From: Acidaminococcus fermentans | GTDB lineage: Bacteria > Bacillota > Negativicutes > Acidaminococcales > Acidaminococcaceae | Direction: 5' to 3' | Assembly (NCBI RefSeq): GCF_009696675.1 | Contig: NZ_VULN01000011.1 | Span: 1-64,000 of the forward strand | DNA length: 64,000 nt | Part shown: piece by piece, positions 16,213 to 23,890 of the stretch | Layout of the letters: each line of letters starts with the position of its first letter | How positions within the stretch are numbered: position 1 is the stretch's first letter | The notes under the pieces: model-generated | Databases searched by the model: none | The model's input: the letters and a program-made list of their open reading frames with translations, nothing else | Told to the model about the DNA's origin: nothing | Program-made: the position numbers and the translations under genes

Positions 16213-16271
16213 ACCCTGCTGCTCCTTCTGAACGTATGTTCCTATCATTATAACATAGTTTTCCGTTTTTT

Positions 16272-16301
16272 TTGACAGCCCATGGAGAATTACGGTATAA
16301 T
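16272..16301 (+). promoter_or_regulatory. Consensus promoter of the AdoMetDC-like gene
   Basis: TTGACA (16272-16277) and TATAAT (16296-16301) with an 18-base spacer match the housekeeping consensus exactly. The transcript has a leader of about 48 bases. Confidence 0.9.
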
Positions 16302-16355
16302 AAGAAAGCTGAATTCTGAACGAAATCGAAGAAAATCAAAGGAAGTGAACGCCAC

Positions 16356-16820
16356 GTGATTGGAAAAGGCACACAGGCAGCGCTGGACATGTACCGCTGT
16401 GCAGAAGAAGTTGTATTCGACAAAGAAAAGATCCGGGATATTCTGGAAGAAGCCGCCGAACGGTTCTGTCTGAAGGAACTGGCCCTGTATTCCACAGAAA
16501 ATGATGAAGGAGACGATTTCTGTTTCGTCATGCTGTGTACCAACGGCCATCTTTTCCTCCATGTCTTCCCCACCTACGGGTATGTGGAGGCGGATGTATT
16601 CACCCTGGAAAGCGCGGCCAATCCGGAACAGGTGGCTGTATTCCTGCGGCAGGAATTCGGTCCTGACCAGTCCAAACTCACCACCCTGAAACGGGGGGAC
16701 TACGGTTCCATCAAAGACATGAAGCCTCAGCGGAAAAAGATGGTGAAGACCATGCGCCGGGCCAAGAACGCAGGCGCCAAACTGAAGAAATTCATGACCT
16801 GGAAAAAAGACAAGGAATAA
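16356..16820 (+). CDS. AdoMet decarboxylase-like protein lacking catalytic residues
   Basis: The 154-residue sequence follows bacterial S-adenosylmethionine decarboxylase (SpeD) over its whole fold: an N-terminal GKGTQAALDMYRC strand, a helix, then GHLFLHVFPTYGYVEADVFT and the closing LKRG. In SpeD the segment ESHxxIHTWPEYGY contains the Glu-Ser bond cut to make the pyruvoyl cofactor. Here it reads TNGHLFLHVFPTYGY (62-76), so both Glu and Ser are gone. The later catalytic Cys (FTCG) is Leu84. One His is kept (69). It therefore cannot self-process in the known way. The C-terminus is Lys/Arg-rich. No speE or other polyamine gene is near. The start is GTG 16356, supported by AAAGGAAG. Confidence 0.75.
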   Translation: MIGKGTQAALDMYRCAEEVVFDKEKIRDILEEAAERFCLKELALYSTENDEGDDFCFVMLCTNGHLFLHVFPTYGYVEADVFTLESAANPEQVAVFLRQEFGPDQSKLTTLKRGDYGSIKDMKPQRKKMVKTMRRAKNAGAKLKKFMTWKKDKE

Positions 16821-16828
16821 GACAAAGA

Positions 16829-16861
16829 ACAAGAGGCTCTGCTGCGGCGCCTCTTGTTTTT
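16829..16861 (+). terminator. Terminator after the AdoMetDC-like gene
   Basis: ACAAGAGGC (16829-16837) pairs with GCCTCTTGT (16849-16857), followed by T residues. Transcription into the HAD gene would need read-through or a separate promoter. Confidence 0.85.
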
Positions 16862-16884
16862 GACAATCAAAGGAAGAATGAACC

Positions 16885-17574
16885 ATGAAATATATCTGCT
16901 GGGACATTGACGGCACCCTGCTGCTCACCAACTACGCCGGGGTGGCTGCCATGAAGTCCACCATCAACGACCTGTACGGTCTGGACAATTTTGAATTCAC
17001 CTACGGCATGGCCGGCCGGACGGACACCTATATTGCCCGGAAGGCCATCGAAGGGATCCAGGGCCACTGTACCCCGGACGAAGTGACCCGGATGCTCCAG
17101 GCCTACGGAAAAAAACTCCCGGCCTCCCTGGTGGCCAAAAAAGGCCATCTCCTGCCCCATGTACAGACCACCCTGGACTGGCTCCGGGAAAACCCGGACA
17201 CCACCAGCCTGCTGCTCACCGGCAACTGCGAAGTAGCCGCCCATGCCAAGCTCCGGTATTTCGGCATTGAAGAGGAATTCGACTACAGCCGCAGTGCCTT
17301 CGGGGAAATCAGCGAGCTCCGGGACGACCTGTCCCAGGCCCTGTGGGACAAAGTGCGGAAAACGGATCCGGCAGCCACCCGGGACCAGCTGGTGGTCATC
17401 GGGGATACTCCCCACGACATTACCTGCGCCCAGGCCATCGGGGTCCGGAGCCTGATTGTACTGAAAGGCTCCGCCTACAAACCGGACCGGCTGGAAGCTT
17501 ATCACCCCTGGAAGATCATCCCGGAACTGCCGGAAGACCCCAAAGACCTGATGGCCATCCTGGAGGAGGAGTAA
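16885..17574 (+). CDS. HAD-family phosphatase (phosphoglycolate phosphatase-like)
   Basis: This 229-residue haloacid dehalogenase hydrolase shows DIDGTLL (motif I), LLLTGN (motif II) and VVIGDTPHDITCAQAIGV (motif IV). The alpha-helical cap between motifs I and II fits subclass C1. Substrate is not predictable; family members hydrolyse small phosphate esters. AAAGGAAG precedes the start. The next gene begins 5 bases after the stop, so the two are coupled. Confidence 0.88.
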   Translation: MKYICWDIDGTLLLTNYAGVAAMKSTINDLYGLDNFEFTYGMAGRTDTYIARKAIEGIQGHCTPDEVTRMLQAYGKKLPASLVAKKGHLLPHVQTTLDWLRENPDTTSLLLTGNCEVAAHAKLRYFGIEEEFDYSRSAFGEISELRDDLSQALWDKVRKTDPAATRDQLVVIGDTPHDITCAQAIGVRSLIVLKGSAYKPDRLEAYHPWKIIPELPEDPKDLMAILEEE

Positions 17575-17578
17575 GACC

Positions 17579-18325
17579 ATGTTTGGAAAAAAAGTTTTTC
17601 TCACAGCCCTGCTGGCCCTGACCGCTGCCCTGCCGGTTTCCGCCTACCGGCAGAGTGATGTGGATCAGCTGCTGGCCACCCGTTCCTGCCCCGGCGGGGA
17701 TCTCCGGGGCGCTTATCTCCGGGATGCGGATCTTACGGGAGCCAATCTCCAGGGGGCGGATCTCAGCTATGCCAATATGACCAGCGCCATTTTGGAAAAC
17801 GCCAACCTGAAGGAAGCCAATCTCCAGAAAGCCAATCTGCGGAATGCCTATATGGCTGGTTCCGACCTGGAAGGGGCGGACCTGTCCAACGCCAATTTTT
17901 CCCATACGGTGCTGAACCGGAGTTCCCTGGTGGGGGTCACCGCCTACCGGACCAGCTTTTCCCATGCTCTTTTGACCTTCGCCAACCTGTACACGGCGGA
18001 CCTGCGGGAAAGCAATTTCGACTATGCCAACGGAGCCATGGCCAACTTCTTTTCCGCCAACCTGGCCCGGAGCTGGCTGTTCGGGACCCAGCTCCGGGGA
18101 GCCAACTTCACCTCCGCCAACCTGTACAACGCCCGGCTCCGGAAGGCCAGCCTGCCGGAAGCCAATTTCAAGAACGCCAATCTCATGAGCTCCACCCTGG
18201 AAGGGAGCAACCTGAGCAAAGCAGTGCTCACCAACGCCAACCTGGACGATGCGGACCTGAGCCACGCCAACCTGGAAGGTACCCAGTTCTCCAGCGCAGA
18301 TCTGGCGCTGGCGTACAGGAAATAA
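17579..18325 (+). CDS. Exported pentapeptide-repeat protein
   Basis: After a signal peptide (VFLTALLALTAALPVSA) the 248-residue protein is made almost entirely of pentapeptide repeats of the A(D/N)LXX form. Examples are GADLS, ENANLKEANLQKANL and TNANLDDADLSHANL. These fold into a right-handed quadrilateral beta helix. There are few long breaks in the repeat. Export is unusual for the class, and the function is unknown. The GGAGGAG ribosome binding site lies within the end of the HAD gene. Confidence 0.85.
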   Translation: MFGKKVFLTALLALTAALPVSAYRQSDVDQLLATRSCPGGDLRGAYLRDADLTGANLQGADLSYANMTSAILENANLKEANLQKANLRNAYMAGSDLEGADLSNANFSHTVLNRSSLVGVTAYRTSFSHALLTFANLYTADLRESNFDYANGAMANFFSANLARSWLFGTQLRGANFTSANLYNARLRKASLPEANFKNANLMSSTLEGSNLSKAVLTNANLDDADLSHANLEGTQFSSADLALAYRK

Positions 18326-18329
18326 AAAA

Positions 18330-18427
18330 GGAGGTGTGAAAGAATTCACACCTCCGGTCTCGGACCGCGGGTCACGACCCGAGACCTTCACAAAAAAAAG
18401 CTGTTGCTCTCGCAACAGCTTTTTTTA
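18330..18427. repeat. Composite intergenic repeat, copy 1 (with terminators)
   Basis: Three modules follow the stop codon. First is a GGAGGTGTGAA/TTCACACCTCC palindrome (18330-18355). Second is a GGTCTCGG to CCGAGACC stretch of CGNGACC-like units (18356-18386). Third is the AGCTGTTGC/GCAACAGCT terminator with A and T runs (18392-18427), which also ends the convergent pta gene. The same three modules occur at 19585-19665 and, inverted, at 40635-40738. Confidence 0.85.
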
Positions 18428-18433
18428 TACTTT

Positions 18434-19447
18434 TTATTTCCCTTCAGCAGCAATGGCGTCGCTGGCGCAGACAGCCACTACGTCTACTACGTCCTGGGTG
18501 GAGCAGCCGCGGCTCAGGTCCAGAACCGGTTTGGCCAGGCCCTGTACCAGAGGCCCAAGGCAGGTGGCACCGCTGAACCGTTCAACCAGTTTGTAACCGA
18601 TGTTGGCAGCGCACAGGTTCGGGAAGATCAGCACGTTGGCATGGCCGGCCACTTTGGAGCCAGGAGCCTTCCGTTCCCCAACTTCAGGAACCAGGGCAGC
18701 ATCAGCCTGGAGTTCACCGTCGAAAGCGAAGTCCACGTTCCGGGATTTCAGGATTTCAACAGCTTCTTTCACTTTGTCAACTTCTTCACCGGAGCCGGAG
18801 CCTTTGGTGGAGTAGCACAGCAGAGCCACTTTCGGTTCTGCGATTTCCAGGGTGGTCTTGGCCCGTTCAGCGCAGCTTACAGCGATATCGGCCAGCTGTT
18901 CAGCAGTGGGATCGATGATAACGCCGCAGTCCCCGAAGACCAGTTTGCCGTGGTCGCCCAGGTTTTCTTTGTCGCTGAGCACAATGAAACCGCTGCATAC
19001 GGTCTTGTTGCCGGGTTTTACGCCCACAACCTGCAGGCCGGCTTTGATGGTGTCAGCGGAAGTCCGGGTGGAACCGGAAACAACGCCGTCAGCATCGCCC
19101 ATGGCCAGAAGGCCGGCACCAAAGAAGGTGGTATCTTTCAGCATGATTTCCCGTGCTTTTTCCACGGTCATGCCCTTTTTCTTTCTCCGTTCTGCGAAGT
19201 AAGCGCACAGTTCGTCCATTTTTTCATAGGTTGCAGGGTTGACGATCTTTACGCCGTCAAAGCTGATGCCCAGACGTTCTGCATCTTTCTGCAGTTTGGC
19301 GGGATCCCCTACCAGCACGATTTTAGCAAACCCTTCCTTCGTAACGATAGCAGCAGCTTTCAGAGCTCTGTCACTGTCGTTTTCCGGCAGCACAATCACC
19401 TTTTGTGCAGGTTTAACACGAGCCTTCAGTTCGTCCATAAATGCCAT
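18434..19447 (-). CDS. pta: Phosphate acetyltransferase
   Basis: Phosphotransacetylase interconverts acetyl-CoA and acetyl phosphate, the step before acetate kinase in fermentative ATP formation. The 337-residue protein is the short single-domain type. It shows VIVLPENDSDRAL near the N-terminus, VSGSTRTSADTIKAGLQ, and the C-terminal ATCLGPLVQGLAKPVLDLSRGCS signature. AGGAG precedes ATG 19447. A TATAAT at 19515-19510 on the minus strand gives a promoter about 65 bases upstream, with a poor -35. No ackA is adjacent. Confidence 0.95.
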   Translation of the reverse strand: MAFMDELKARVKPAQKVIVLPENDSDRALKAAAIVTKEGFAKIVLVGDPAKLQKDAERLGISFDGVKIVNPATYEKMDELCAYFAERRKKKGMTVEKAREIMLKDTTFFGAGLLAMGDADGVVSGSTRTSADTIKAGLQVVGVKPGNKTVCSGFIVLSDKENLGDHGKLVFGDCGVIIDPTAEQLADIAVSCAERAKTTLEIAEPKVALLCYSTKGSGSGEEVDKVKEAVEILKSRNVDFAFDGELQADAALVPEVGERKAPGSKVAGHANVLIFPNLCAANIGYKLVERFSGATCLGPLVQGLAKPVLDLSRGCSTQDVVDVVAVCASDAIAAEGK

Positions 19448-19584
19448 TCCATATCACTCCTACCCAAATATTAAAAGGCTGGCGCAGAGCGCCCCTTTTC
19501 ACAGTTTCTATTATATCACTTTTTTCCGCAATGCCGCAGGAGAACTTTTCCCATTTTAAAACAAGTAATATTCTGATAAAGAAA

Positions 19585-19665
19585 GGTGGTGTGAAAAAAT
19601 TCACACCACCAGCCGCGAGCCGCGACTCAAAAAAGGCTGTTGCTTGCGCAACAGCCCCTTTTTTT
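19585..19665. repeat. Composite intergenic repeat, copy 2 (leuS terminator)
   Basis: It contains a GGTGGTGTGAA/TTCACACCACC palindrome (19585-19610), a CCGCGAGCCGCGACTC heptamer-like tract (19612-19628) and a GGCTGTTGC/GCAACAGCC hairpin with a T run on the minus strand. The hairpin terminates leuS. Order and spacing match the copy at 18330. Confidence 0.85.
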
Positions 19666-22153
19666 ACTTCGCTACAATATTCACCAGCCGGCCGGGGACG
19701 GCGATGACTTTCATCACTTTCTTGTCTCCGATGGCGGCTTTGACTTCTTCCTGTTCCAGGGCCAGGTTCCCCAGGTCCTCTTTGCTGATTTCCGGTGCGG
19801 TCATGATCCGTGCCTTGGGTTTCCCGTTGACCTGGATCAGCACTTCCACCTGTTCCACTTTGATGGCTTCCGGGTCGTAGGTGGGCCAGGGTTCCTTGTG
19901 GATGCTGTTTTCGCTGCCCATGGCGTCATGCCACAGTTCTTCGGTGATGTGGGGCGTAAAGGGCGCCAGCATCAGCAGCAGCTTGGAAATGGCTTCGTAC
20001 ACCAGACCGTCGTTCACCGGTTTGGCCTTTTCCCGGTACGCATACAGGGCATTCACCAGTTCCATCAGGGTGGAAATGGCAGTGTTGAAGTTGAACCGGT
20101 TGTCAATGTCCTCGGTGACCTTCTTGATGCTCACATGGAGGATGTGCCGCAGTTCTTCGTCCGCTTCGTTCAGGTGGGCGGTATCATAGGAGGTGACCTT
20201 CCGGGCCAGCACATCCTTGAAGTAGTACACGATCCGCCATACCCGGTTCAGGAACCGGAAGGACCCTTCCACTCCCTGGTCGCTCCATTCCAGTTCCCGT
20301 TCCACAGGAGCGGCGAACATAATGAAGAGACGGGCGGTATCGGCCCCGAACTTCCCGACGATTTCTTCCGGAGACACCACGTTCCCCAGGGATTTGGACA
20401 TTTTGGCCCCGTCCTTGATCACCATGCCCTGGGTCAGCAGGTTGGTGAAGGGTTCGTCCGCTTTTACCAGGCCGGCGTCGTGGAGCACCTTCATGAAGAA
20501 CCGGGAATACAGCAGGTGCAGGATGGCGTGTTCGATGCCCCCGATGTACTGATCCACCGGCATCCAGTGGTTTACGGCTTCTTCACTGAAGGGAGCCTTG
20601 TCATTGTGGGGATCGGTGTAACGCAGGTAGTACCAGGAAGAGCACAGGAAGGTATCCATGGTGTCCAGTTCCCGTTTGGCCGGGCCCCCGCATTTGGGGC
20701 AGGTGCAGTTGACGAACTGTTCACTGGTAGCCAGGGGAGAAGAGGCACCGGCGTCGAACTTCACATCCAGAGGCAGCTTCACCGGCAGGTCTTTTTCCGG
20801 TACCAGCACTTCTCCGCAGTGCGGGCAGTACACCACCGGAATGGGGCAGCCCCAGTACCGCTGACGGCTGATCAGCCAGTCCCGGAGACGGTAGTTGATC
20901 CGCCGTTTCCCCAGGCCTTTTTCTTCCATATAGTCAATGATGGCCTTCATGGCCTTGTGCATTTCCATGCCTGTGAAGGGACCGGCATTCACCAGTACCC
21001 CGTCTTTGTCCTCATAGGCATCGGTCATTTCTTCCAGCTTCAGTTCCTTGTCCTTGGGCTGGAGGGTGAGGATCTTCTTGATGCCGTATTTGGTGGCAAA
21101 CATCCAGTCACGATGGTCCCCGGTGGGCACCCCCATAACGGCGCCGGTACCGTAGTCCACCAGTACATAGTTGGTGATCCAGATCTGGACTTTTTCCCCG
21201 GTGAGAGGATGGATGCAGTCCACTCCGGTGTACATGCCCAGTTTTTCCGATTCACTGGAGGTCCGTTCAATATCGGAGGTGTTCTTCACTTTGTTGCAGA
21301 AGGCTTCCAGTTCCGCTTTCCGGGGATTGTCCTTCAGCAGTTCTTCCACCATGGGATGTTCCGGAGGGATCACCACGAAAGTGACCCCGTAGATGGTATC
21401 CGGACGGGTGGTGTACACATTCAGTTTCTTGTGAAGACTGGGAACTTCAAAGCCGAATTCCAGACCTTCGCTGCGGCCGATCCAGTTCCGCTGCATGGTC
21501 TTCACCCGGTCCGGCCAGCCCGGCAGTTTGTCCAGGTCGTCCAGCAGCTGTTCCGCATAGTCGGTGATCTTAAAGAACCACTGGCTCAGCTGTTTCTTTT
21601 CCACCGGCTGATGGCAGCGCCAGCATTTGCCGTCTTCCACCTGTTCGTTGGCCAGTACGGTTCCGCAGGTGTCGCACCAGTTCACGGAGGCTTCCTTCTT
21701 CACAGCCAGGCCCCGTTTGTACATCAGTTCAAAGAACCACTGGGTCCATTTGTAGTACTCTTCCTTGCAGGTAACCACTTTCCGGTCCCAGTCATAGGAC
21801 AGTCCCAGTTCCTTCAGCTGCCGGGTCATATTGGCGATGTTTTCCATGGTCCATTTGGCAGGGGGAATCTTGTGTTTGATGGCGGCATTTTCCGCAGGCA
21901 TGCCGAAAGAGTCGAAGCCGATGGGATGGAGCACATTGAAGCCCCGCATGGTCCGGAACCGGGCCACCACGTCCCCGATGGAATAGTTCCGCACATGGCC
22001 CATGTGCAGGTTCCCGGAGGGATACGGGAACATTTCCAGCACATAGGATTTGGGCCGGGGATCCTCATTGCTGACCTGGTAGGTCTTGTTGTCTTCCCAA
22101 TACTTCTGCCACCGGGCTTCGATCTCGTGTGGCTCGTACTTTTCCTTGAACAT
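19664..22153 (-). CDS. leuS: Leucyl-tRNA synthetase
   Basis: This 829-residue class I synthetase charges tRNA-Leu. The HIGH motif appears as [14 protein letters not shown], the KMSKS loop as [10 protein letters not shown]. The inserted editing domain includes the T-rich [10 protein letters not shown] element. A C-terminal anticodon-binding domain is complete. AGGAGG seven bases before ATG 22153 sets the start. A strong promoter lies about 107 bases upstream, and the leader contains a short Leu-containing reading frame whose stop codon touches the ribosome binding site. Confidence 0.97.
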   Translation of the reverse strand: MFKEKYEPHEIEARWQKYWEDNKTYQVSNEDPRPKSYVLEMFPYPSGNLHMGHVRNYSIGDVVARFRTMRGFNVLHPIGFDSFGMPAENAAIKHKIPPAKWTMENIANMTRQLKELGLSYDWDRKVVTCKEEYYKWTQWFFELMYKRGLAVKKEASVNWCDTCGTVLANEQVEDGKCWRCHQPVEKKQLSQWFFKITDYAEQLLDDLDKLPGWPDRVKTMQRNWIGRSEGLEFGFEVPSLHKKLNVYTTRPDTIYGVTFVVIPPEHPMVEELLKDNPRKAELEAFCNKVKNTSDIERTSSESEKLGMYTGVDCIHPLTGEKVQIWITNYVLVDYGTGAVMGVPTGDHRDWMFATKYGIKKILTLQPKDKELKLEEMTDAYEDKDGVLVNAGPFTGMEMHKAMKAIIDYMEEKGLGKRRINYRLRDWLISRQRYWGCPIPVVYCPHCGEVLVPEKDLPVKLPLDVKFDAGASSPLATSEQFVNCTCPKCGGPAKRELDTMDTFLCSSWYYLRYTDPHNDKAPFSEEAVNHWMPVDQYIGGIEHAILHLLYSRFFMKVLHDAGLVKADEPFTNLLTQGMVIKDGAKMSKSLGNVVSPEEIVGKFGADTARLFIMFAAPVERELEWSDQGVEGSFRFLNRVWRIVYYFKDVLARKVTSYDTAHLNEADEELRHILHVSIKKVTEDIDNRFNFNTAISTLMELVNALYAYREKAKPVNDGLVYEAISKLLLMLAPFTPHITEELWHDAMGSENSIHKEPWPTYDPEAIKVEQVEVLIQVNGKPKARIMTAPEISKEDLGNLALEQEEVKAAIGDKKVMKVIAVPGRLVNIVAK

Positions 22154-22164
22154 GAACATACCTC

Positions 22165-22221
22165 CTAAAAAAGAAAACCCGTCTGAAACACCTTGCATAA
22201 GTTCTCTGGATTCAGTAACAT
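22165..22221 (-). other. Possible 18-codon leader peptide upstream of leuS
   Basis: An ATG-initiated frame (22221-22165) encodes 18 residues beginning MLLNPENL, with four Leu codons. Its TAG stop overlaps the first base of the leuS AGGAGG. That geometry could couple leader translation to leuS initiation. There is no clear ribosome binding site for the leader, so translation is uncertain. Confidence 0.3.
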
Positions 22222-22259
22222 ATGAGTATTACAGTGGTTTTTGTCTGTGTAATAGATTC

Positions 22260-22288
22260 ATTATATATTTCGTATCACATAAAGTCAA
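22260..22288 (-). promoter_or_regulatory. Promoter of leuS
   Basis: TTGACT (22288-22283) and TATAAT (22265-22260) with a 17-base spacer read toward leuS. No T-box specifier or antiterminator sequence is visible in the roughly 100-base leader. Confidence 0.85.
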
Positions 22289-22308
22289 CGCAGGAAGGAG
22301 TGGGAACA

Positions 22309-23013
22309 ATGGCAATTTATGCCATGGGGGATCTGCATTTTTCCGGAGAACCCCCCACAAAGCCCATGGAGGTTTTTGGAGCCCAGTGGCTGGGCCATCG
22401 AAAAAAAGTCATCACATACTGGAAGGAAACGGTAAAGGACGGAGACACGGTGCTCCTGGTGGGAGACACCTCCTGGTCCATGGATCTGGAAGACGCGGTG
22501 GCAAAGGATCTGGGGCCTTTGGCGGCCCTCCCCGGGGATCTGGTGATCCTCAAGGGGAACCATGACTACTGGTGGAATTCCTTAAAGAAACTCCAGGCGG
22601 CCCTGCCCCCCAAAGTCCATTTTCTCCACAATACCTTCTACCAGACAGGGGATGTGGCCCTGTGCGGCACAAGGGGCTGGAACCTGCCCAGCATGCCCGG
22701 GTTCGGGGAACACGACCAGCTGGTCTACGACCGGGAATGCCAGCGGTTGGAACGGAGCCTGGCCGGAGCCCGGGAGGCCGGGGCGAAGCACCTGATCGCC
22801 GCCCTCCACTACCCTCCCCTGTACAACCCGGAAGAAATCACCGGCTTTACGGAACTGTGCAAAAAGTACCAGGTGGAACAGTGCATCTACGGCCATGTCC
22901 ACGGAGATGCGGCCCATTTCCTGAACCTGTTCCAGGGAGAACGGGACGGCACCCGGTACCGGCTGGTGGCGGCGGATTATGTGGATTTTCATCTGGTGAA
23001 GATTTGCGATTGA
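22309..23013 (+). CDS. Metallophosphoesterase (calcineurin-like)
   Basis: This 234-residue protein carries the full binuclear metal set of the calcineurin-like family: GDLHFSG, LVGDTSWSMDLEDA, LKGNHDYWW, LHYPP and YGHVHGD. It is a cytoplasmic phosphohydrolase of undetermined substrate. The start at 22309 is set by GGAAGGAG; a longer frame from 22222 has no such site. It is followed 15 bases later by lgt. Confidence 0.9.
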   Translation: MAIYAMGDLHFSGEPPTKPMEVFGAQWLGHRKKVITYWKETVKDGDTVLLVGDTSWSMDLEDAVAKDLGPLAALPGDLVILKGNHDYWWNSLKKLQAALPPKVHFLHNTFYQTGDVALCGTRGWNLPSMPGFGEHDQLVYDRECQRLERSLAGAREAGAKHLIAALHYPPLYNPEEITGFTELCKKYQVEQCIYGHVHGDAAHFLNLFQGERDGTRYRLVAADYVDFHLVKICD

Positions 23014-23028
23014 AGAAAGGGACCCATC

Positions 23029-23805
23029 GTGCATCAATATCTGTTTTTTGTAGGCGGCTTCCCGGTGCGCATGTACGGGATCATGCTGTGCATCGCCATT
23101 TTCATGGCCACTGCCGTGGCTTATTTCCTGGCCTGGCGGGACGGCCGGGGCTGGGAAAAATACCTGCCGGACATCGGCATCTACGGAGGCTTCTGCGGGC
23201 TCATCGGAGCCCGGCTCTGGGATGTGTTTTTCTTTGACTGGGGGTATTACAGTGCCCATCTCCTGGAAATCCCCTTTGTGTGGCAGGGCGGCATGGCCAT
23301 CCAGGGGGGCATCCTGGGAGGGGTGCTGGGCGGCGCCCTGTACTGCTGGCGGCACAACGTCAACTGGATCGACATGCTGGATGTGATCTGCCCGTCTCTG
23401 TTCATCGGTCAGAGCATCGGCCGGATGGCCAATCTGCTGAACGGGGACGCCTTCGGGGCTCCCACGGGAGGAGATTTCGGCATCCTGTATCCGGCAGGGA
23501 CCCTGGCCCGGTCCACCTACGGAGCGGTTCCCCTGTGGCCGGCAGAAGTGTGGGAAGGCCAGATCGATGTGATTCTTTTTGCCCTGCTGCTGCTGTTCCA
23601 GACCACCAGGCCCAAAAAAGGACAGCCCTGCTGCCTGTACGTAATGCTCTACAGCCTGCTCCGGTTCTTCCTGGAATTTCTCCGGGGAGATTACGTGGAA
23701 CCCATGCTGTGGGGTCTCAAAAGCGCCCAGGTCACCGCCCTGGTGTCCTTCGGCGTTGCTCTGGTGCTGTTTGTGTGGGCGGGGATGAGAAAACCGGCTG
23801 CTTGA
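23029..23805 (+). CDS. lgt: Prolipoprotein diacylglyceryl transferase
   Basis: Lgt transfers diacylglycerol from phosphatidylglycerol to the lipobox Cys of prolipoproteins in the membrane. The 258-residue protein has about seven membrane segments. It shows the diagnostic GGMAIQGGILGGVLG and IGQSIGRMANLLNGDAFG motifs and the C-terminal RFFLEFLRGD. The start is GTG 23029, preceded by AAAGGG. It would process the two lipoproteins in this window (3630-4397, 52881-53909). Confidence 0.95.
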   Translation: MHQYLFFVGGFPVRMYGIMLCIAIFMATAVAYFLAWRDGRGWEKYLPDIGIYGGFCGLIGARLWDVFFFDWGYYSAHLLEIPFVWQGGMAIQGGILGGVLGGALYCWRHNVNWIDMLDVICPSLFIGQSIGRMANLLNGDAFGAPTGGDFGILYPAGTLARSTYGAVPLWPAEVWEGQIDVILFALLLLFQTTRPKKGQPCCLYVMLYSLLRFFLEFLRGDYVEPMLWGLKSAQVTALVSFGVALVLFVWAGMRKPAA

Positions 23806-23890
23806 GGCAGCCGGTTTTTGTCAACGGCCGCTGACCGTTGGCAGCTGACAGCGATAGGGTGTTGCACGCAACGTGCAACACCCCCTTTTT
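23790..23890 (+). terminator. Two terminator hairpins with a heptamer tract between
   Basis: AACCGGCTGC/GCAGCCGGTT spans the lgt stop codon and is followed by T residues (23790-23819). A CGCTGACCGTTGGCAGCTGAC tract of about 7-base units lies at 23829-23849. A second hairpin, GGGTGTTGCAC/GTGCAACACCC with a T run, lies at 23857-23890, against the convergent hydratase gene. Confidence 0.85.

Noticed and set aside
22154-22260. T-box in front of leuS
   Set aside because: The leader is only about 100 bases and shows neither specifier-loop nor antiterminator consensus.
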